From: Marinospirillum sp035271045
GTDB lineage: Bacteria; Pseudomonadota; Gammaproteobacteria; Pseudomonadales; Halomonadaceae
Length of the DNA stretch: 60,934 nt
Assembly: GCF_035271045.1 (NCBI RefSeq)
Contig: NZ_DATESC010000003.1
Location: 1 to 60,934, forward strand
Direction: 5' to 3'
The notes below the pieces were generated by a model. The model was not told where the DNA came from and ran no database searches. It saw only the letters and a program-made list of their open reading frames with translations. Positions within the stretch are counted from its first letter, which is position 1, and every line of letters begins with the position of its first letter. Both the position numbers and the translations under genes were made by a program. Below, piece after piece: positions 33,576 to 41,364 of this stretch.

Positions 33576-35213
33576 GTGGGACGCTTACGCCGTGCTTTTC
33601 GTATTGGTTGGATTGCTCTTCGCTACCGTTTAGATACTTTAATTCCGATTGAGCGCTTGCCTTTTGCACTGGCTTTGTTAATGCGTTTTAACCCTGCACA
33701 GCTTTTCCCGCTAGGTCATTACACGCGTGGTGAACGTTTGTGTTTAGCTTTAGAAGAACTTGGCCCCATTTTTACTAAATTTGGGCAAATGCTTTCAACA
33801 CGCCGTGATTTATTACCCCCCGATATCGCTGATGAGCTTAGAAAACTGCAAGACCAAGTAGCCCCTTTTCCAGCAGCACAAGCCAAAGCAACCATTGAAA
33901 AAGCTTTAGGGATGTCGGTTGAAGAAGCTTTTGCAGAATTTGAAAGTGAAGCACTGGCCTCTGCGTCGGTAGCGCAAGTACACGCTGCTAAATTGCATAC
34001 TGGCGAAAATGTGGTGGTTAAAGTGATTCGTCCTGGTGTGGAAAAAATCATTAAAAAAGACGTGCAACTTTTATATATGTTGGCGCGTTTAATGCTGCGT
34101 CTAGTCCCCGATGCTCACCGCCTACACCCTGTTGAGGTGGTGGCTGATTACGATATTAGTTTAATGGATGAGTTGGATTTACAAAAAGAAGCGGCAAATA
34201 CTTCGCAGTTAAAGCGTAACTTTTTGAATTCACCTTTGTTGTATGCACCTGTGATTCATTGGTCGTTTACACGTAAAAATTTGATGGTACAAGAACGTAT
34301 TTATGGTGTGCCAATTGCTGAGCTAGACGTTATTAGGTCGCATAAAGTGAATATGAAAAAGCTGGCTGAGCGTGGCGTAGAGATTTTCTTTACCCAAGTT
34401 TTTAGGGATAATTTTTTTCATGCGGATATGCACCCAGGGAATGTTTTTTTAGATACCAGCAAGCCAGAAAGCCCACGTTATATAGCGATTGATTGCGGCA
34501 TTGTTGGTTCGTTAAGCGTTGAAGATCAAAACTATTTAGCGCGTAACTTGTTAGCTTTTTTTAAACAGGATTACCATGAGGTTGCAAGGCTGCACATAGA
34601 GTCTGGTTGGGTGGGTGAAGGTACGCGCGCTAATGAATTTGCTGCCGCGATTCGTGCGGTGTGCGAGCCTATTTTTGAAAAACCACTAAAAGACATTTCT
34701 TTTGGGCAAGTGCTGTTAGGGTTGTTTCAAACAGCGCGTCGTTTTAATATGGAAGTACAGCCGCAGCTAGTATTGTTGCAGAAAACGTTGCTAAATATCG
34801 AAGGTTTAGGTCGCCAGATTTATCCAGAGTTAGATTTATGGACGACGGCTAAACCTTTCTTAGAAAACTGGATGAAACAACGCATTGGTCCACGTGGTAT
34901 TCTTAAAAAAATACAGGAAAAGCTGCCTGATTGGTTAGAAATAGTGCCAGAACTACCCCAGTTAGCGCATGAAGGCTTAACGCAGGTGCGTAATCTACAG
35001 CAAGACCAATTGCAACAGCGTTTGGCACTGATTAAAATTGCGGATGAAATGGCGAGTAGTCGGCGACGCAATGGTCAGTTTTTAGTGGGGAGTTTATTAC
35101 TAACGCTAGGTTTACTTTCTGGGGTTGGTGAACTATTGATGCCGTTGTTAGACGGTGACTGGCAACCTTGGGTGTTGGTAGGTGTTGGTCTTTTAGTGTT
35201 ACTAAGGCGTTAG
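33576..35213 (+). CDS. ubiB: UbiB, ABC1/ADCK-type atypical kinase-like protein
   Basis: 545 residues. The KxGQ motif is in FTKFGQMLSTRRDLLP, the ADCK Ala-rich loop in ALASASVAQVHAAKL, and the catalytic region in NFFHADMHPGNVFLD with AIDCGIVGSL. Two C-terminal hydrophobic helices (QFLVGSLLLTLGLLSGVGEL, then WQPWVLVGVGLLVLL) anchor it to the membrane. It is required for ubiquinone synthesis, probably to extract isoprenoid intermediates. It starts with GTG directly after the ubiJ stop, with GGAG-type ribosome site inside ubiJ. Family length is normal. Confidence 0.97.
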   Translation: MGRLRRAFRIGWIALRYRLDTLIPIERLPFALALLMRFNPAQLFPLGHYTRGERLCLALEELGPIFTKFGQMLSTRRDLLPPDIADELRKLQDQVAPFPAAQAKATIEKALGMSVEEAFAEFESEALASASVAQVHAAKLHTGENVVVKVIRPGVEKIIKKDVQLLYMLARLMLRLVPDAHRLHPVEVVADYDISLMDELDLQKEAANTSQLKRNFLNSPLLYAPVIHWSFTRKNLMVQERIYGVPIAELDVIRSHKVNMKKLAERGVEIFFTQVFRDNFFHADMHPGNVFLDTSKPESPRYIAIDCGIVGSLSVEDQNYLARNLLAFFKQDYHEVARLHIESGWVGEGTRANEFAAAIRAVCEPIFEKPLKDISFGQVLLGLFQTARRFNMEVQPQLVLLQKTLLNIEGLGRQIYPELDLWTTAKPFLENWMKQRIGPRGILKKIQEKLPDWLEIVPELPQLAHEGLTQVRNLQQDQLQQRLALIKIADEMASSRRRNGQFLVGSLLLTLGLLSGVGELLMPLLDGDWQPWVLVGVGLLVLLRR

Positions 35214-35285
35214 GATGCTGGTGCATTGAGTAAGTTTTCATTATCCTTAATTATAATTTTCTGATTTAACAAGGTTGCTATTTTA

Positions 35286-35615
35286 ATGAGTGATATTCTT
35301 AAACAGTTAGCGGTTACTTTGCAAGAACGCAAGCAAGCCAGTCCACAAAGCTCTTATGTTGCTCAGCTACATTCTAAAGGATTAAATAAAATCCTCGAAA
35401 AAGTGGGTGAAGAAGCCGTTGAAACAATTTTAGCGGCTAAAGATGCACAAGTGTCGGGTCTTAAAGATGAAGTTATTGCTGAAACTGCTGACCTTTGGTT
35501 TCATTCTTTAGTGATGCTGTCGCACTTAGACATTAGCCATCAAGATGTGCTTAATGAGTTAGCGCGTCGTACCGGTATTTCTGGTTTGGATGAAAAAGCC
35601 AATCGTAATAAATAA
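35286..35615 (+). CDS. hisE: Phosphoribosyl-ATP pyrophosphatase
   Basis: A 109-residue all-alpha MazG-like enzyme for step two of histidine synthesis. KILEKVGEEAVETILAAKD has the metal-binding EE..E pattern and AETADLWFHSLVMLSHL the D/H helix. In Pseudomonas-like genomes hisI lies just before hisE after ubiB. Here only 72 bases separate ubiB from hisE, and no hisI is present in the window. It heads the tatABC stretch. Confidence 0.97.
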   Translation: MSDILKQLAVTLQERKQASPQSSYVAQLHSKGLNKILEKVGEEAVETILAAKDAQVSGLKDEVIAETADLWFHSLVMLSHLDISHQDVLNELARRTGISGLDEKANRNK

Positions 35616-35656
35616 TAAGCAGTTAATCTGATTTTAATTTATAGCAGGGGATGATT

Positions 35657-35905
35657 ATGTTGGGTGGCATTAGTATTTGGCAGCTTCTTATTGTGTTAGG
35701 TATCGTGGTACTTATTTTTGGAACTAAAAAATTTCGTAGCCTAGGCAGTGATTTGGGCAGCGCTGTTAAAGGCTTTAAATCGGCGATGAATGATGGCGAA
35801 AAAGCCACTGAAAGTGATACCGATAACGTAGAAAAAAAAGCAGCGAGCAAAGATACGATTGACGTTACCGCAACCAAAGTAAATCAGGAGCAGGAGCGCA
35901 AATAA
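35657..35905 (+). CDS. tatA: Sec-independent translocase subunit TatA
   Basis: 82 residues. A transmembrane helix (ISIWQLLIVLGIVVLIFG) is followed by the FGTKKFRSLGSDLGSAVKGF hinge and amphipathic helix, then an acidic/Lys-rich tail. I use the second ATG (35657), six bases after AGGGG; the first ATG (35651) abuts it. TatA oligomers form the passage for folded, RR-signal proteins such as the HiPIP encoded at 53933. Confidence 0.96.
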   Translation: MLGGISIWQLLIVLGIVVLIFGTKKFRSLGSDLGSAVKGFKSAMNDGEKATESDTDNVEKKAASKDTIDVTATKVNQEQERK

Positions 35906-35917
35906 GCGCCCTAGTCT

Positions 35918-36286
35918 ATGTTTGATATTGGCTTTTTTGAATTAGTGGTGCTTGCTGTTGTGGGGCTATTAGTTTTAGGCCCGCAGCGTTTGCCGCAAGC
36001 AATTAGAACCCTAGGTTTATATATAGGGCGCATTCGTAAAATGGTATCTGGCATTCAGCAAGAAGTAAATGAGCAGTTGCAGCTAGAGGAAATGCGTGAG
36101 CGTTTGGCTGAGCACGAGAAAAAAGTGCGTAGCGGTTTATTGGATGTAGAAAAAGAACTAACCACAGAAATGGATTTGCAGCAGCTAGCCAGTGAAGAAG
36201 CATCGCAAGTTTTGATTGATAAGCGTGCGAATAAGCTTTCTATTGATAAAGTCTCTGCTAGCCAACCTAAGGATATAACCCCGTGA
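35918..36286 (+). CDS. tatB: Tat translocase subunit TatB
   Basis: 122 residues. It starts MFDIGFFELVVLAVVGLLVL then GPQRLPQAIRTLG, the TatB version of the hinge with the conserved Glu in helix 1. A long charged amphipathic helix and a tail follow. With TatC it forms the receptor for twin-arginine signals. The gene is 12 bases after tatA and overlaps tatC by 4 bases (GTGA). Confidence 0.96.
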   Translation: MFDIGFFELVVLAVVGLLVLGPQRLPQAIRTLGLYIGRIRKMVSGIQQEVNEQLQLEEMRERLAEHEKKVRSGLLDVEKELTTEMDLQQLASEEASQVLIDKRANKLSIDKVSASQPKDITP

Positions 36287-37050
36287 GTGATTCAGAATTA
36301 CAACCTTCTAATGCAAGTAATGCACCACTGGTTGAGCATTTGATTGAGTTACGATCGCGGGTATTACGTATTGTTTTGTCGGTGTTGGTAGTTTTTTTAA
36401 GTTTATTCTATTTTGCCAATGACATTTATTTGTTTGTTTCTGAGCCGCTACGCTCCATTTTGCCTGAAGGGGCACAAATGATAGCAACAGAAGTTGCTTC
36501 GCCTTTTCTCGCGCCGTTTAAACTGACGTTGTTTACTGCTTTTTTAGTGAGTGTACCTTACATTTTATATCAAATCTGGAGTTTTATAGCGCCAGGTTTA
36601 TATGAGCATGAGAAAAAACTAGCTTTCCCGCTATTAGGCTCCAGTATCGTTTTATTTTATGCTGGTATGATTTTTGCTTATTATGTTGTTTTCCCTTTAC
36701 TGTTTGCTTTTTTTACCAAAGCAGCACCTGAAGGCGTGACGGTTATGACCGATATAAACGCCTATTTAAGCTTTGTGTTGAAGTTATTCTTTGCATTTGG
36801 CTTGGCATTTGAAATCCCTGTTGCAACTGTTTTATTAGTATTAGCAGGCATTACCAGCGTTGAAGGGCTAGTAGAAAAACGTCCTTATGTTATTTTAGGT
36901 TGTTTTGTTGTGGGAATGCTACTAACGCCCCCCGACGTTTTTTCACAAACTTTGTTGGCTGTTCCTATGTGGCTATTATTCGAGGTGGGTATATTAATTT
37001 CACGTTTTTTACCTAAGGATAAAAACGGTAGTATTGACAGCGAAATATAA
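36283..37050 (+). CDS. tatC: Tat translocase subunit TatC
   Basis: A 255-residue polytopic protein, six helices. It has LVEHLIELRSRVLRIVLSVL at the N-terminus, the FSQ/PYILYQIWSFIAPGLYEHEK cytoplasmic-loop signature, and FGLAFEIPVATVLLV with the conserved F..G..FE..P. It begins with GTG at 36283 inside the tatB stop. It recognises the RR motif of Tat substrates. Confidence 0.97.
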   Translation: MSDSELQPSNASNAPLVEHLIELRSRVLRIVLSVLVVFLSLFYFANDIYLFVSEPLRSILPEGAQMIATEVASPFLAPFKLTLFTAFLVSVPYILYQIWSFIAPGLYEHEKKLAFPLLGSSIVLFYAGMIFAYYVVFPLLFAFFTKAAPEGVTVMTDINAYLSFVLKLFFAFGLAFEIPVATVLLVLAGITSVEGLVEKRPYVILGCFVVGMLLTPPDVFSQTLLAVPMWLLFEVGILISRFLPKDKNGSIDSEI

Positions 37051-37139
37051 AAATTGAGCGATGACTTTACAATTTTAAACAACAATTAAAGGTTATGAGT
37101 AGTTTCTTTGTTTTATATCAATTGTTAAGTTAAGGAATC

Positions 37140-37153
37140 TTGATATATATTAA
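37140..37153 (+). promoter_or_regulatory. FNR/ANR-like box upstream of ODP gene
   Basis: TTGATATATATTAA matches the FNR consensus TTGAT-N4-ATCAA at 9 of 10 fixed positions. It is centred about 44 bp before the ATG at 37191. An activator at the usual -41.5 would start transcription at or near the start codon, so repression or a weaker architecture is more likely. The sequence is AT-rich, so chance is possible. Confidence 0.45.
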
Positions 37154-37190
37154 CTAAATGGAATACCAAAGAAAGTAGATGGAGTTGAAA

Positions 37191-37970
37191 ATGGTAGAAG
37201 GCAGTGTAGAAAGTAGTAAAGTTTTATATGAAGATGATGATCACCAGTATGTTTGGTTTGGTTGGGAAGATCCTGATACAGAAGAAAGCTTGGTACAGTC
37301 TAACCAAGTGCTGGTTGTTAACCAAAATCAAGGCTACTTATTTGATCCAGGTGGTGCTTTTATTTTTGCTGAGGTTGCAGCTGAGGTGAATAAGTATTTA
37401 CCTTTAGACCAAATTCGTTATTTGATAGCTACGCACCAAGATCCTGATGTACTTTCCTCTGTTACTTTATGGCTAAAAGCAACCAATGCGCGTCTTTTGG
37501 TGTCGCGTTTGTGGGTTCGTTTTGTTTCCCATTTTGGTTTTAGTGATAACAGTCGTCTTATCGCCATTGAAGATCGGGGTAAAATGATTAAGCTGCCTGC
37601 TGGTGGTGAAATCATTATGTTGCCTGCTCACTTTTTACACAGTGAAGGAAATTTTAGTTTTTATGATAGCCGCTCTAAAATTCTTTTTTCGGGTGATATT
37701 GGTGCTGCCGTGTTCCCTAAAGGTGAGCGTTACTTAATGGTAGAAGACTGGGAAAAGCACCTAACTTACACTGAAGGCTTTCATAAGCGCTACATGGGTA
37801 ATAACGCTGCTTTGCGTAAGTGGGTATCCATGATTCGTCAATACCCAATTGAAATGATCGTACCGCAGCACGGCGCAATTATCGGTAAAGAACACATTCC
37901 CAAATTTTTAGATTGGCTAGAAAACTTACAGTGTGGAACTGATTTGCTGGATGAATTCTATGGCTTTTGA
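37191..37970 (+). CDS. Oxygen-binding diiron protein (ODP), copy 1
   Basis: 259 residues with a metallo-beta-lactamase fold of the FprA/ODP type, lacking the C-terminal flavodoxin domain. The metal site is complete: H82, D84 and D86 in ATHQDPD, H150 in AHFLHSEGNF, D169 in LFSGDIGA, and H227 in VPQHGAI. These align with FprA ligands H79, E81, D83, H147, D166 and H227, with Asp in place of Glu at the second. Related ODPs bind O2 at a diiron centre and signal in chemotaxis. I chose the ATG at 37191 (GGAG six bases before it) over 37179. It lies directly upstream of a paralogue and an HD-GYP gene. Confidence 0.9.
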   Translation: MVEGSVESSKVLYEDDDHQYVWFGWEDPDTEESLVQSNQVLVVNQNQGYLFDPGGAFIFAEVAAEVNKYLPLDQIRYLIATHQDPDVLSSVTLWLKATNARLLVSRLWVRFVSHFGFSDNSRLIAIEDRGKMIKLPAGGEIIMLPAHFLHSEGNFSFYDSRSKILFSGDIGAAVFPKGERYLMVEDWEKHLTYTEGFHKRYMGNNAALRKWVSMIRQYPIEMIVPQHGAIIGKEHIPKFLDWLENLQCGTDLLDEFYGF

Positions 37971-38052
37971 GCTGGCTCAGTTTTACAGGCACGCATTTGT
38001 TTTAGAGTGGTTAAAATAAAAATAAGGAAGAAACCAATAGGAGCCTGTCAAG

Positions 38053-38844
38053 ATGAATAAAAACCTAGATGATGATCGTTTGCTTTATGAAGATGACGAG
38101 CATCAATTTATATGGTTTGGTTGGGAAGAAGACGAAGGGTCTAATTCCTTTGTGCAAACCAACCAATGTTTAATTATTAATGGTGGACAGGGTTATTTAT
38201 TCGACCCCGGTGGTACTTATGTGTTCCACCATGTTTTAGAGCAAGTAACGCGCTACATTCATCCTCGTCAACTCAATACGATGATAGCAACGCATCAAGA
38301 TCCTGATGTTTGTTCTTCTGCACCTTATTGGATGAAGGCAACCGATGCTAAGTTGCTGATTTCAAATTTGTGGCTGCATTTTGTGTCGCACTTTGGTTTA
38401 GATGAACCTGAACGCGTAGTTCCTATTCCTGATAGAGGCGCTAAATTGCGCTTACCTTCTGGCGATCATTTACTTATCTTACCTGCACACTTTTTGCACA
38501 GCGAAGGCAACTTTAGTATTTTTGATGAGCGCTCGGGTATTTTATTTACCGGCGATATCGGTGCTTCTATTTATCCTGCTGGTGGGCGCGAGATATTTGT
38601 TGAAGATTTTGAAGCGCATAAAGCTTTTATGGCACCTTTCCATAAGCGTTATATGCACTCTAATGCGGTGTGTAGGCATTGGGTCGCTAGAATTAGAGCT
38701 TTACCTAAAGAAGTAAAAATGATTGTACCGCAACATGGTGCAATGTTTCAGGGGGATCAAGTTGAAGCATTTTTAGCTTGGTTTGAAGAATTGCAGTGTG
38801 GTGGCGATTATTTAAAAGCCATTTATGCTGATCAGCCTTTTTAG
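38053..38844 (+). CDS. Oxygen-binding diiron protein (ODP), copy 2
   Basis: A 263-residue paralogue of the preceding gene, about half the aligned residues identical, and 82 bases downstream. All ligands are retained: H81, D83, D85 (ATHQDPDV), H149 (HFLHSEGNF), D168 (FTGDIGA), H228 (VPQHGAMF). Extra cysteines (for example C87, C207, C256) differ partly from copy 1. The tandem pair suggests hetero-dimers or divergence in O2/NO affinity. No flavodoxin or rubredoxin partner is adjacent, so a catalytic O2/NO reductase role as in flavodiiron proteins is less likely than sensing; that is inference. The next gene starts 27 bases after the stop. Confidence 0.9.
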   Translation: MNKNLDDDRLLYEDDEHQFIWFGWEEDEGSNSFVQTNQCLIINGGQGYLFDPGGTYVFHHVLEQVTRYIHPRQLNTMIATHQDPDVCSSAPYWMKATDAKLLISNLWLHFVSHFGLDEPERVVPIPDRGAKLRLPSGDHLLILPAHFLHSEGNFSIFDERSGILFTGDIGASIYPAGGREIFVEDFEAHKAFMAPFHKRYMHSNAVCRHWVARIRALPKEVKMIVPQHGAMFQGDQVEAFLAWFEELQCGGDYLKAIYADQPF

Positions 38845-38871
38845 GTTGCAGACCGACTGCAAGGATAAGCT

Positions 38872-40080
38872 ATGTTTTTGCGTGATTTTGAACTATCAAG
38901 AATAACGCCTGAACACCTCTTAGTAGATCAGCCAGTTCCTTGGTCGATTTACGATGAGTTTGGTAAGCTATTGATGGCTAAGGGTTCTATTTTGCGCTCG
39001 GACAGGCAAAAAGAAATTCTTGTTAGAGTAGGTTTATTTGCTGAGGAGATATTGCCTGATCCAGAAAGCCTTTTGCCTCAGCCTATTAAATTTCGTCGCA
39101 AAGTTAACCCTTTTGCTGAATTTGATGAGCTTTGTTTAAAGCTAGAAGAGGTATTTAAGCTAATTGACTCAGAAGCACCCAATGGCAGTGTTATTAAAAA
39201 ACGTGTTTACGATATATCAACGCACATTCAAGGGTTGGTGAGTTATGACAGTGATGCTTTGTTAGGTGCGGTGCATTTAGCCGATCAATTTCCTTATCAT
39301 GTACATCACCCGATGCAAATTGCGGTATTAACTGAATTGATTTTAGAGCGTTTACAGGTTGAGCAAGCTGTTCGCTTATCGGTTTTAGCAGCCGCTTTAA
39401 CAGGCAACATTGCTATGAATCCTTATCAGCAGCGTTTGCACCAACAAAAAACACCACTAAACGATCAACAACGTGAAGTTATAAACCGTCATCCATTGCA
39501 GAGTGCTCAAAAACTTGAGGCCGCTGGTATTGATGATGCATTATGGATAGAACTGGTTGCTCAGCACCATGAGAAACTTGATGGCACGGGTTATCCACGG
39601 CAGCTTGAAGGTAATGCGATTCGCCGCGAAGCTAGAATTTTGGCTTTAGCAGACGTATATACTGCAATGGTGACACATCGCCCTTACCGTAATCCAATAA
39701 AGCATAAAGACTCATTGCGTGATATTTTTACTCAACGTGGCAGTAAGTTTGACGCTAAGCTAACGTTGCTATTTTTGAATGAATTGGGCGTTTATCCACC
39801 AGGTATTTATGTCCGATTAAATAACGGTGAGCTTGCGGTTGTTATTGGACGCACGCCTGATCCGCGTTCGCCTTTAGTGGCTAGCATTAAAAAAACCGAT
39901 GGCGATTTATTTTTATCACCTAGGCGACGTAATACAGGGTCGGATCAATTTGCTATTCGCACTGCTTGCAATGTGAGTGAGCGAATGAAAATAAACCCAG
40001 CAACGCTTTGGGGTATTCAAGCCATTCGTGTTAACAGTATGAATAATGCTGATTTGTCAGGTGTTGCTGATTTAATTTAA
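38872..40080 (+). CDS. HD-GYP domain protein with degenerate HD dyad
   Basis: 402 residues. The N-terminal ~65 residues (PWSIYDEFGKLLMAKGSI, LRSDRQKEILVRVGLF) match the domain often found before HD-GYP domains. The HD-GYP domain (~105-310) keeps H145/H146, H207 (NRHPLQSA), HHEKLDGTGYPRQL (232-244) and ALADVYTAM. The signature HD dyad is replaced by Thr-Gly at 177-178 (AALTGNIAM). A C-terminal beta-rich extension runs from 310. Catalytic HD-GYPs hydrolyse c-di-GMP at a metal site using that dyad, so this one is probably a binding or scaffold protein. It is cotranscribed with the ODPs; an oxygen-responsive output is my inference. Confidence 0.88.
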   Translation: MFLRDFELSRITPEHLLVDQPVPWSIYDEFGKLLMAKGSILRSDRQKEILVRVGLFAEEILPDPESLLPQPIKFRRKVNPFAEFDELCLKLEEVFKLIDSEAPNGSVIKKRVYDISTHIQGLVSYDSDALLGAVHLADQFPYHVHHPMQIAVLTELILERLQVEQAVRLSVLAAALTGNIAMNPYQQRLHQQKTPLNDQQREVINRHPLQSAQKLEAAGIDDALWIELVAQHHEKLDGTGYPRQLEGNAIRREARILALADVYTAMVTHRPYRNPIKHKDSLRDIFTQRGSKFDAKLTLLFLNELGVYPPGIYVRLNNGELAVVIGRTPDPRSPLVASIKKTDGDLFLSPRRRNTGSDQFAIRTACNVSERMKINPATLWGIQAIRVNSMNNADLSGVADLI

Positions 40081-40115
40081 TGCTTGTTCAGATATTGAAT
40101 GCTTACTCAGATAAT

Positions 40116-40155
40116 AGCAGCCCTGCAGATTAGTAGGGCTGTTTGCTATTATTTA
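40116..40155 (+). terminator. Probable terminator after HD-GYP gene
   Basis: CAGCCCT (40118-40124) pairs with AGGGCTG (40135-40141) over a 10-base loop. The T-run after it is interrupted (TTTGCTATTATTT), so termination may be partial. Confidence 0.6.
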
Positions 40156-40342
40156 CGCTAAAGCTAAAACTTTGCTTAGCCACTTAAAATGCCTGCTTTA
40201 TACCTTCTTGATATTAAAACCATTCCATAAATTCCGTTGTTTATAAGCCAAGTAGCCAATTTTTGCCGCTCAAGGTAACTTTTGGCTGATATACTGATGC
40301 TAAAGTTTATTTTTTATTTTTTGTTTTTTTGAGGCTTAAAAC

Positions 40343-41344
40343 GTGCAAACTACTTCTCGTTTATTTCCTGCTACACGTATGCGCCGTATGCGTGCCGATG
40401 ATTTTTCACGCCGTTTAATGCGTGAGACTGAATTAACACCTAATGATTTTTTAGTGCCTATTTTTGTGCAAGAAGGTACAAATGCACGTAATCCTATTCT
40501 TTCTATGCCAGGTGTTGATCGTTTAAGTATTGATCTTTTGGTGAAAGAAGCGCGTGAATTAGCGGCTTTAGGTATTCCGGGCATCGCCTTGTTTCCTGTG
40601 GTTGGGCAAGAAGGAAAAAGTGAATTTGCTGAAGAAGCTTACAATGCCAATGGCTTAGTGCAGCGCAGTATTAAAGCGGTTAAAGATGCTGTTCCTGAGT
40701 TAGGTATTATTACTGATGTAGCACTTGATCCTTATACTACACATGGTCAAGACGGTATTATAAATACGCAAGGTTATGTATTAAATGATCGCACAGTAGA
40801 GACATTGGTGAAGCAGGGGTTGTCTCATGCTGAAGCGGGTGCCGATATATTAGCACCTTCAGATATGATGGACGGACGTATTAGTGCTTTGCGTCAGGTA
40901 TTAGAGCAAGAAAGCTTAATTAATACGCGCATTTTATCTTATGCCGCTAAATATGCTTCTGCTTACTATGGCCCTTTTCGTGATGCGGTGGGTTCTTCTG
41001 CTAATTTGGGTAAAGCTAATAAAGCTAGCTATCAAATGGATCCTGCAAATAGCGATGAAGCCATGCATGAAGTTGCGCTAGATTTAGCTGAAGGTGCTGA
41101 TATGGTGATGGTTAAGCCGGGGATGCCTTATTTGGATATTGTGCGCCGTGTAAAAACTCAGTTTGGTGTACCAACTTTGGTGTATCAAGTCAGCGGTGAG
41201 TACGCGATGCACATGGCTGCAATTGAAAAAGGCTGGCTATCTGAAGCGGTGATGATGGAAGCTTTGGTGTGCATGAAACGCGCTGGTGCAGATGGCATTT
41301 TAACTTATTATGGTAAGCGAGCTGTACAGTTATTAAATCAGTAA
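40343..41344 (+). CDS. hemB: Delta-aminolevulinic acid dehydratase (magnesium type)
   Basis: A 333-residue porphobilinogen synthase of tetrapyrrole synthesis. It has RLMRETELTPNDFLVPIFV, the SDMMDGRI loop and MVKPGMPYLDIVRRVK with the Schiff-base Lys. Where zinc enzymes have a three-Cys site, this one reads DVALDPYTTHGQDGI (Asp/Ala), the Pseudomonas-type pattern that uses Mg instead of catalytic Zn. It starts with GTG at 40343 (GAGG at 40330-40333). The adjacent ppk1 is 20 bases downstream. Confidence 0.96.
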   Translation: MQTTSRLFPATRMRRMRADDFSRRLMRETELTPNDFLVPIFVQEGTNARNPILSMPGVDRLSIDLLVKEARELAALGIPGIALFPVVGQEGKSEFAEEAYNANGLVQRSIKAVKDAVPELGIITDVALDPYTTHGQDGIINTQGYVLNDRTVETLVKQGLSHAEAGADILAPSDMMDGRISALRQVLEQESLINTRILSYAAKYASAYYGPFRDAVGSSANLGKANKASYQMDPANSDEAMHEVALDLAEGADMVMVKPGMPYLDIVRRVKTQFGVPTLVYQVSGEYAMHMAAIEKGWLSEAVMMEALVCMKRAGADGILTYYGKRAVQLLNQ

Positions 41345-41364
41345 ATTTAAGGAGGTAGGAAATA

